A stretch of DNA of 9,822 nt from Alphaproteobacteria bacterium. GTDB taxonomy: Bacteria; Pseudomonadota; Alphaproteobacteria; Rhizobiales; Devosiaceae. Below the pieces are notes generated by a model. It saw only the letters and a list, made by a program, of their open reading frames with translations. It ran no database searches and had not been told where the DNA came from. Both the position numbers and the translations under genes were made by a program. Numbering within the stretch: the first letter of the stretch is position 1; each line of letters opens with the position of its first letter. The DNA is taken from contig JAJRRJ010000081.1 in the NCBI GenBank assembly GCA_024279575.1, positions 1-9,822 of the forward strand, given 5' to 3'. Of the stretch, positions 5,566 through 9,822 are shown piece by piece.

Positions 5566-8107
5566 GCACTGTTCCGGACAACACCGCTTTAACCTTGGAA
5601 TTCAACTGATCAAAAGAATAGGGCTTGGACAAAAACTCCACACTGCGATCATCAGAGAGTTTGGAGCGCACTTCATCTTCTGCAAACCCGGAAACAAAAA
5701 TCACGTTCAAATCAGGCAAATGCTCCCTGACTTCAAGCATCAATGTCGGACCGTCCATTTCAGGCATCATAACATCTGAAATCATCAGATCTATTTCATA
5801 GTTGATTTCATCAAGAATTTCCAAAGCTTCTTCACCGCCATCAGCCTTGTAAACTTCATAGCCCGTCGCCTCTAAAGCACGTGAAGAAAAGGCCATAACA
5901 CTTTCATCATCCTCAACAAGCAATATGCGCTCGTGTCCGGTAAGGTCCTTCACTACGCGCTCAGCGGCAGCTTCGGACTTTGCCGCAATTTCCTCAGCGG
6001 TTGGCGTATATCTGGGTAGGAATATTCTAAAATTGGTTCCTTTGCCCAATTGCGTATCCGCATAGATAAAGCCGCCTGTTTGCTTGATAATGCCATAGAC
6101 CATCGCCAGACCAAGCCCCGTGCCTTTGCCCAGCTCTTTGGTAGAGAAAAACGGCTCAAACATTTTTTCCAGCACATCATCAGGGATCCCTGTCCCCTGA
6201 TCTTCCACTTCAATCAAAACATAATCAGCCGCCGGCATGCCGCGATAGCTGAAGGTCGCCGCCTCCGCATGGGGCACATTGCGGGTTCGCAGGAAAATCG
6301 CTCCCCCATCCGGCATGGCGTCGCGCCCATTGACCACCAGATTAATCACCACCTGTTCCAGTTGCACCAGATCAACCCTGACCGGCCAGACATCGCGACC
6401 ATGTGTAACCTTGAGGGAAATCCCCTCACCAATCAGCCGCTTGAGCAAAACGGAATAATCATCAATCTGTGTCGGCACTTCAAGAATCTGTGGCCGCAAA
6501 GTCTGGCGCCGTGAAAACGCCAACAATTGACGCACCAATCCTGCCGCCCGGTTAGCGCTCTGCCTGATTTGCATGATATCACTAAAGGATGGGTCAGTGG
6601 ACTTATGCCTGAGAAGCAGCATATCGGAAAAGCCGATTATAGCCGTCAGCACGTTGTTAAAGTCATGGGCCACCCCACCCGCCAACTGACCGATGGCCTG
6701 CATTTTCTGACCTTGGGCAAACTGCGCCTGAAGGCGCGAATATTCAGTCATGTCCAAGGCATAAACAATTACTTTTTCCGGCGAACTTTCCGTTTTTTCT
6801 GATGCGGACACATAAAGACGTACAGCGCGATCCGGATCAACGGCCAATTGCGCATCCACCGGCTCAATTTCGGAAATGTTATCCCTGACCTGTGCCAGAG
6901 CGTTTTCAAACCTAACCACGCTTTCTTCGCCAATCAACTCAATAATCGGCATTCCCAAAACACTGGTTGCTTCTGTTGCGATATCGAAAATTCGCGCAAA
7001 TGGTGCATTGGTGCTGGCAATCAGCCCCTCTCCGTCAAGCGTCGCAATAGCAAATGGTGTGTCGTTGAAAAAGTGTGAAAAGCGTGCTTCAGCCAACTGT
7101 AACTGATCCTCAGACCCGCGCCCGTCGCGCCGATCAAGCACCAGCGTCCGGGTTTCCCCGATTTCCCCATCCGCCAATCGCGCAGCCCTGTGCAAAAGCC
7201 GTACTGGAATAGAGGTGCCATTGCGATGCACCAGATCAGTATCAATTATTTCGGTTTTGATCTCAGCACCAGGCAAACCGCCCATCAGCAAACTGGCCCC
7301 GTCCCCGCGCACCAAATGCGACAAACTCAAATCACCCGGTTCAAATTCAGCCAGATCATATCCCAGCCAGTCCGCCAATGTAGCGTTGATATATTGGACC
7401 CGCCCCTCTGAATTGGAAGAAAAGAACCCGGCTGGAGCGTGATCCAGATAATCAATCGCCCGTTGCAATTCAAGATATGTGTTTTCCTGTCGGTCCCGAT
7501 CATGGGTGATTTCGCGCACCGTCCAGGTCAACATGGTGTGCTTGAAGTCTTCTGTTTGGGGCAAAGTGCGTACAATAATCCGATACCAAACCGGCTTGAC
7601 CTCTTCGATCAATCGCCCGTCAAAATATCTGGTGAGGCGTATGTCCTCCATGGCATGGCGGCCATCCTGCGCTGCCCGGGACAGGCGATAAATCGCCTCT
7701 CCGGCTTCCGGTTGGTGGGCAAAAAGCCGTGCGACGCCCACCGGCGCCCCCCTGCTGACCTGCCCCGACATATGCAGATAGCTTTGATTGGCGTAACTGA
7801 TGACGCCCTTTTTATTGGTAATCACCACCCCGTCTGAGGAGCTGTCCATAAGCATCCGTGTTGGGGTCTTTGCCTCAACACCGCCCGACACACGAAAAAG
7901 ACCGGATGCAAGGGCAAACAGACAAAACACTCCGGTAATTGCCAATACGCCCAAAAACAACAACACCCATTGGGAAGAAATCTGATTGCCAAAGAGTGAA
8001 AACACCACGGCGACCACGATAAAAAACAATGCCAGCAACACCACACGTACTAAATTGCCACCTGAATTTCCGGTATTCACCGGCTCAGGATAATCCCCTT
8101 CATACAT
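5543..8107 (-). CDS. cckA: Cell-cycle hybrid histidine kinase CckA
   Basis: Membrane-bound hybrid sensor kinase that, in alphaproteobacteria, feeds phosphate through ChpT to CtrA and CpdR and so controls cell-cycle, division and flagellar genes. The 854 residues show two membrane helices (about 19-39 and 47-70) with a very short link, then PAS-like regions near 82-190, 216-325 and 340-455. HisKA follows with LAGGVAHDFNNVLTAI and phospho-acceptor His481. The ATPase domain has an N box NLVVNGRDAM (589-598), G1 DQGTGIP (636-642) and G2 KGTGLGLAMVYG (661-672). The C-terminal receiver has acidic VEDD (731-734), phospho-acceptor Asp778 in SDVMMPEMDG, Ser806 and Lys828. All catalytic residues are present. 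It is longer than Caulobacter CckA (about 690) but near the size in Rhizobiales. The start has only a weak GGGTGA upstream. The neighbours are flhB upstream and ribN convergent downstream. Confidence 0.95.
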   Translation of the reverse strand: MYEGDYPEPVNTGNSGGNLVRVVLLALFFIVVAVVFSLFGNQISSQWVLLFLGVLAITGVFCLFALASGLFRVSGGVEAKTPTRMLMDSSSDGVVITNKKGVISYANQSYLHMSGQVSRGAPVGVARLFAHQPEAGEAIYRLSRAAQDGRHAMEDIRLTRYFDGRLIEEVKPVWYRIIVRTLPQTEDFKHTMLTWTVREITHDRDRQENTYLELQRAIDYLDHAPAGFFSSNSEGRVQYINATLADWLGYDLAEFEPGDLSLSHLVRGDGASLLMGGLPGAEIKTEIIDTDLVHRNGTSIPVRLLHRAARLADGEIGETRTLVLDRRDGRGSEDQLQLAEARFSHFFNDTPFAIATLDGEGLIASTNAPFARIFDIATEATSVLGMPIIELIGEESVVRFENALAQVRDNISEIEPVDAQLAVDPDRAVRLYVSASEKTESSPEKVIVYALDMTEYSRLQAQFAQGQKMQAIGQLAGGVAHDFNNVLTAIIGFSDMLLLRHKSTDPSFSDIMQIRQSANRAAGLVRQLLAFSRRQTLRPQILEVPTQIDDYSVLLKRLIGEGISLKVTHGRDVWPVRVDLVQLEQVVINLVVNGRDAMPDGGAIFLRTRNVPHAEAATFSYRGMPAADYVLIEVEDQGTGIPDDVLEKMFEPFFSTKELGKGTGLGLAMVYGIIKQTGGFIYADTQLGKGTNFRIFLPRYTPTAEEIAAKSEAAAERVVKDLTGHERILLVEDDESVMAFSSRALEATGYEVYKADGGEEALEILDEINYEIDLMISDVMMPEMDGPTLMLEVREHLPDLNVIFVSGFAEDEVRSKLSDDRSVEFLSKPYSFDQLNSKVKAVLSGTVQKEGGDS

Positions 8108-8131
8108 ATGTACGTTTCACCCGTTGCTTAT

Positions 8132-8160
8132 GTTGTAAAAATTTGTCGAAATAACCCCAA
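8132..8160 (-). promoter_or_regulatory. Candidate cckA promoter
   Basis: On the minus strand TTGGGG (8155-8160) and TACAAC (8132-8137) are spaced by 17 bases, about 25 bases before the cckA ATG. Both hexamers match the consensus at only four of six positions. The 186-base gap between flhB and cckA makes a separate promoter likely, but this one is only a candidate. I see no CtrA box (TTAA-N7-TTAA) in the gap. Confidence 0.3.
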
Positions 8161-8293
8161 ACAGAGGAAAAACGAATCACCCCTTTCCAATAGGTAGCAA
8201 ATGCGCAACCCCCTTGGGTAGAGTCCATGAAGTTTTTTTCCAGCTGATGCCAGACTTATGAAAAGGCCATCCCGTCTGCACACAGTTACAACG

Positions 8294-9373
8294 CTATTGC
8301 GACCGCCATGTGGACTTGTTTTTTAACTGCATCACATAGCCAATGACCTGCGCCACCGCTCGGAAATGTTCCGTTGGCACAGTTTCATCCAACTCCACAC
8401 TGGCAAAAAGAGCGCGGGCGAGCGGTGGGTTTTCCACTATTGGCACATCGTTTTCCCCGGCCAGCGTTCTGATACGAAACGCCACCGCGTCTGCCCCCTT
8501 GGCAACACAAATCGGCGCGTTCATGTCTTTGTCATATTTCAGGGCAACAGCAAAATGGGGCGGGTTGGTGATAACCACAGTTGCCTCAGGAACCGCCGCC
8601 ATCATCCGCTTGCGGGATTTTTCCGATCTGATCTGGCGAATTTTCTGCTTGATCTGCGGGTCGCCCTCCATGCTTTTGTGTTCATCCCGGACTTCCTTGA
8701 TGGTCATCTTCTGCTTTTCCCACCACTGATGACGCTGATACATAAAGTCAGAAACCGCAACAATGGTCACAATGGCCAGTGTTGCGACAAATACTTTAAT
8801 GCCCAATATCTGAAAATTGCCAAGAATCAGCCAAGGATCAAGCGTCATCATGGTTTCCAGACGGTCACGCTCCGCCCACATGATAATAAAAATCACCCCG
8901 CCAACCGCGCTTAAGTTCAACACACCTTTAGAAAAGTTCACCAGAGATTGGCTGGAAAACATCCGTTTTGCCCCCGCCAATGGAGAGATTTTCGAAAATT
9001 TAGGCACAATCGGCTCAAATGACCATACCGGCTTATGTTGAATAAGGTTTGCTGCCACCGCAAAAAGCGCCATCAATGCCAGAGGCACCAAAATAGTGAC
9101 CAGAACCGTCCCTGCAAGCCCATCAAATAAAACCCTGATACCCGCCCCCTGCATTTGAAACTGATCAGCGCTCCCGATAATAACTTTTAACTGCCCCATC
9201 AGATTAATCGCGACAAACGGCGCCATAATTGAAAACATCAGCGCCGATGCCAAAATCATGAACCAGGTCGTCACTTCCTGACTTTTTGCCACATCACCTT
9301 TTTTGTGTGCTTCTTCCAGCTTGTGCTCGGTAGGTTCCTCGGTTTTCTCGGACTTATCCGGTTGGTCTGCCAT
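8294..9373 (-). CDS. flhB: Flagellar export switch protein FlhB, with NPPH motif
   Basis: Inner-membrane component of the flagellar type III export apparatus that switches substrate class from rod/hook to filament proteins. It is 359 residues, the usual length. The N-terminus (DKSEKTEEPTEHKLEEAHKK at about 6-25) is the classic charged FlhB start. Four membrane regions lie near 36-58, 84-113, 147-166 and 186-208, followed by a conserved amphipathic linker (MTIKEVRDEHKSMEGDP, 223-239) and the cytoplasmic domain. The autocleavage loop reads NPPH (Asn270, Pro271, Pro272, His273) where the family has NPTH; a single ACC to CCC change would explain it. The rest of the cleavage domain, including VAKGAD and ENPPLARAL, is normal. 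It starts 6 bases after the fliR stop, with AGGG overlapping that stop, so the two are translationally coupled. Confidence 0.95.
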   Translation of the reverse strand: MADQPDKSEKTEEPTEHKLEEAHKKGDVAKSQEVTTWFMILASALMFSIMAPFVAINLMGQLKVIIGSADQFQMQGAGIRVLFDGLAGTVLVTILVPLALMALFAVAANLIQHKPVWSFEPIVPKFSKISPLAGAKRMFSSQSLVNFSKGVLNLSAVGGVIFIIMWAERDRLETMMTLDPWLILGNFQILGIKVFVATLAIVTIVAVSDFMYQRHQWWEKQKMTIKEVRDEHKSMEGDPQIKQKIRQIRSEKSRKRMMAAVPEATVVITNPPHFAVALKYDKDMNAPICVAKGADAVAFRIRTLAGENDVPIVENPPLARALFASVELDETVPTEHFRAVAQVIGYVMQLKNKSTWRSQ

Positions 9374-9379
9374 GTTGCC

Positions 9380-9822
9380 CTAAATCCTGAACATCGAAAA
9401 ATGCAGTTCAAAGTGGGAAACATACCACCCCATCATCGCTGTGAGTAAAACCATCAGCAAAATCAGACCAATGGAAACGTTGGCTGGCATAGCAATAAAG
9501 AAAACCTGCAATTGCGGCATCAATCGCGAGAGCAATCCCAGCCCAAGATAAAACACCAGACCAAACACAATAAACGGCGCCGACATTTGCATGCCAACCG
9601 CAAAAGCACTGGCGATTGCATTGGTTGCAGCCATCGCCGCATCTTCAAGCATCAGCGACCCCGAAGCAGGAAAGAAAGAATAACTATCGTAAATCGCCGC
9701 CAACACCAGATGATGCAGATCCAGAACAAACACCAGCGTAATGCCAAGCAACGTTAAAAAGTTGCCAATCATCGCCCCTTGGACACCCGGCTGAGAGGGG
9801 TCATTTGCCATGGCCATGCTCA
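9380..9822 (-). CDS. fliR: Flagellar export gate protein FliR, C-terminal part
   Basis: Polytopic inner-membrane subunit of the FliPQR export gate of the flagellar secretion system. The frame is open to the right edge, so about 147 codons of a protein usually near 250 residues are present and the N-terminal part lies outside the window. The ATG at 9815-9817 is internal, not the start. Recognisable features are AMANDPSQPGVQGAMIGNF near the beginning, the LDLHHLVLAAIYDSYSFFP segment, and hydrophobic stretches around the later MQMSAPFIVFGLVFYLGLGLL and NVSIGLILLMVLLTAMMGWYV regions, all in the family order. It is upstream of flhB in one transcription unit with a 6-base gap, the standard fliR-flhB arrangement. 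Confidence 0.93.
   Translation of the reverse strand, partial: SMAMANDPSQPGVQGAMIGNFLTLLGITLVFVLDLHHLVLAAIYDSYSFFPASGSLMLEDAAMAATNAIASAFAVGMQMSAPFIVFGLVFYLGLGLLSRLMPQLQVFFIAMPANVSIGLILLMVLLTAMMGWYVSHFELHFSMFRI

Noticed and set aside
6050..6514. Open frames antisense to or out of frame with cckA (for example 6050-6514, 7439-7837, 5953-6213)
   Set aside because: They overlap the complete cckA frame with its conserved catalytic residues and show no protein-family signal of their own.
8245..8275. Minus-strand hairpin CAGAC / GTCTG after flhB as a terminator
   Set aside because: The stem is only 5 bp with an 18-base loop and no U tract follows.
8108..8293. CtrA binding site upstream of cckA
   Set aside because: I searched for TTAA-N7-TTAA on both strands by eye and found no match in the gap.
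8366..8914. Plus-strand 182-residue frame opposite flhB
   Set aside because: It is antisense to a well-conserved flhB, with no ribosome binding site and no recognisable domain.

Overview
The window looks like chromosomal DNA of an alphaproteobacterium, most likely from the Hyphomicrobiales (Rhizobiales) or a related order. The evidence is protein similarity recognised by eye: an alphaproteobacterial-type AlaRS and RecA, the hybrid kinase CckA (a hallmark of alphaproteobacterial cell-cycle control), a GTTC-N7-GTTC-like SOS box at recA, and an FMN riboswitch in front of a RibN-type riboflavin transporter. Base composition is moderate and fairly even. I see no IS element, phage gene, CRISPR array, tRNA or rRNA.

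Layout, left to right. Positions 1-2445 (minus strand) hold alaS, lacking its C-terminal end at the window edge. Positions 2446-2756 are the recA-alaS spacer, with two intrinsic terminators pointing towards alaS. Positions 2757-3875 (minus) hold recA. Positions 3876-4541 form a divergent control region: a recA promoter with an SOS box on one side, and on the other a near-consensus promoter, an FMN riboswitch and a hairpin that can hide the ribosome binding site. Positions 4542-5507 (plus) hold ribN, the only plus-strand gene. Positions 5543-8107 (minus) hold cckA, convergent with ribN; the ribN terminator hairpin overlaps the cckA 3' end. Positions 8294-9373 hold flhB and 9380-9822 hold the C-terminal part of fliR, both on the minus strand and tightly coupled.

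Functionally the window combines housekeeping genes (tRNA charging, recombination and SOS), vitamin uptake controlled by FMN, the top kinase of the CtrA pathway, and two membrane proteins of the flagellar export gate. CckA next to flagellar export genes is a sensible neighbourhood, because the CtrA pathway controls flagellar genes in many alphaproteobacteria.

I found no clearly new multi-gene system. The best leads are: (i) a bistable FMN-riboswitch expression platform in which the conserved 3' core and the Shine-Dalgarno region compete for the same strand; (ii) an FlhB whose autocleavage motif reads NPPH instead of NPTH; (iii) a terminator only about 24 bases before the alaS start, suggesting an attenuated leader; (iv) a non-canonical and possibly duplicated SOS box at recA; and (v) a lysine-rich RecA tail in place of an acidic one.
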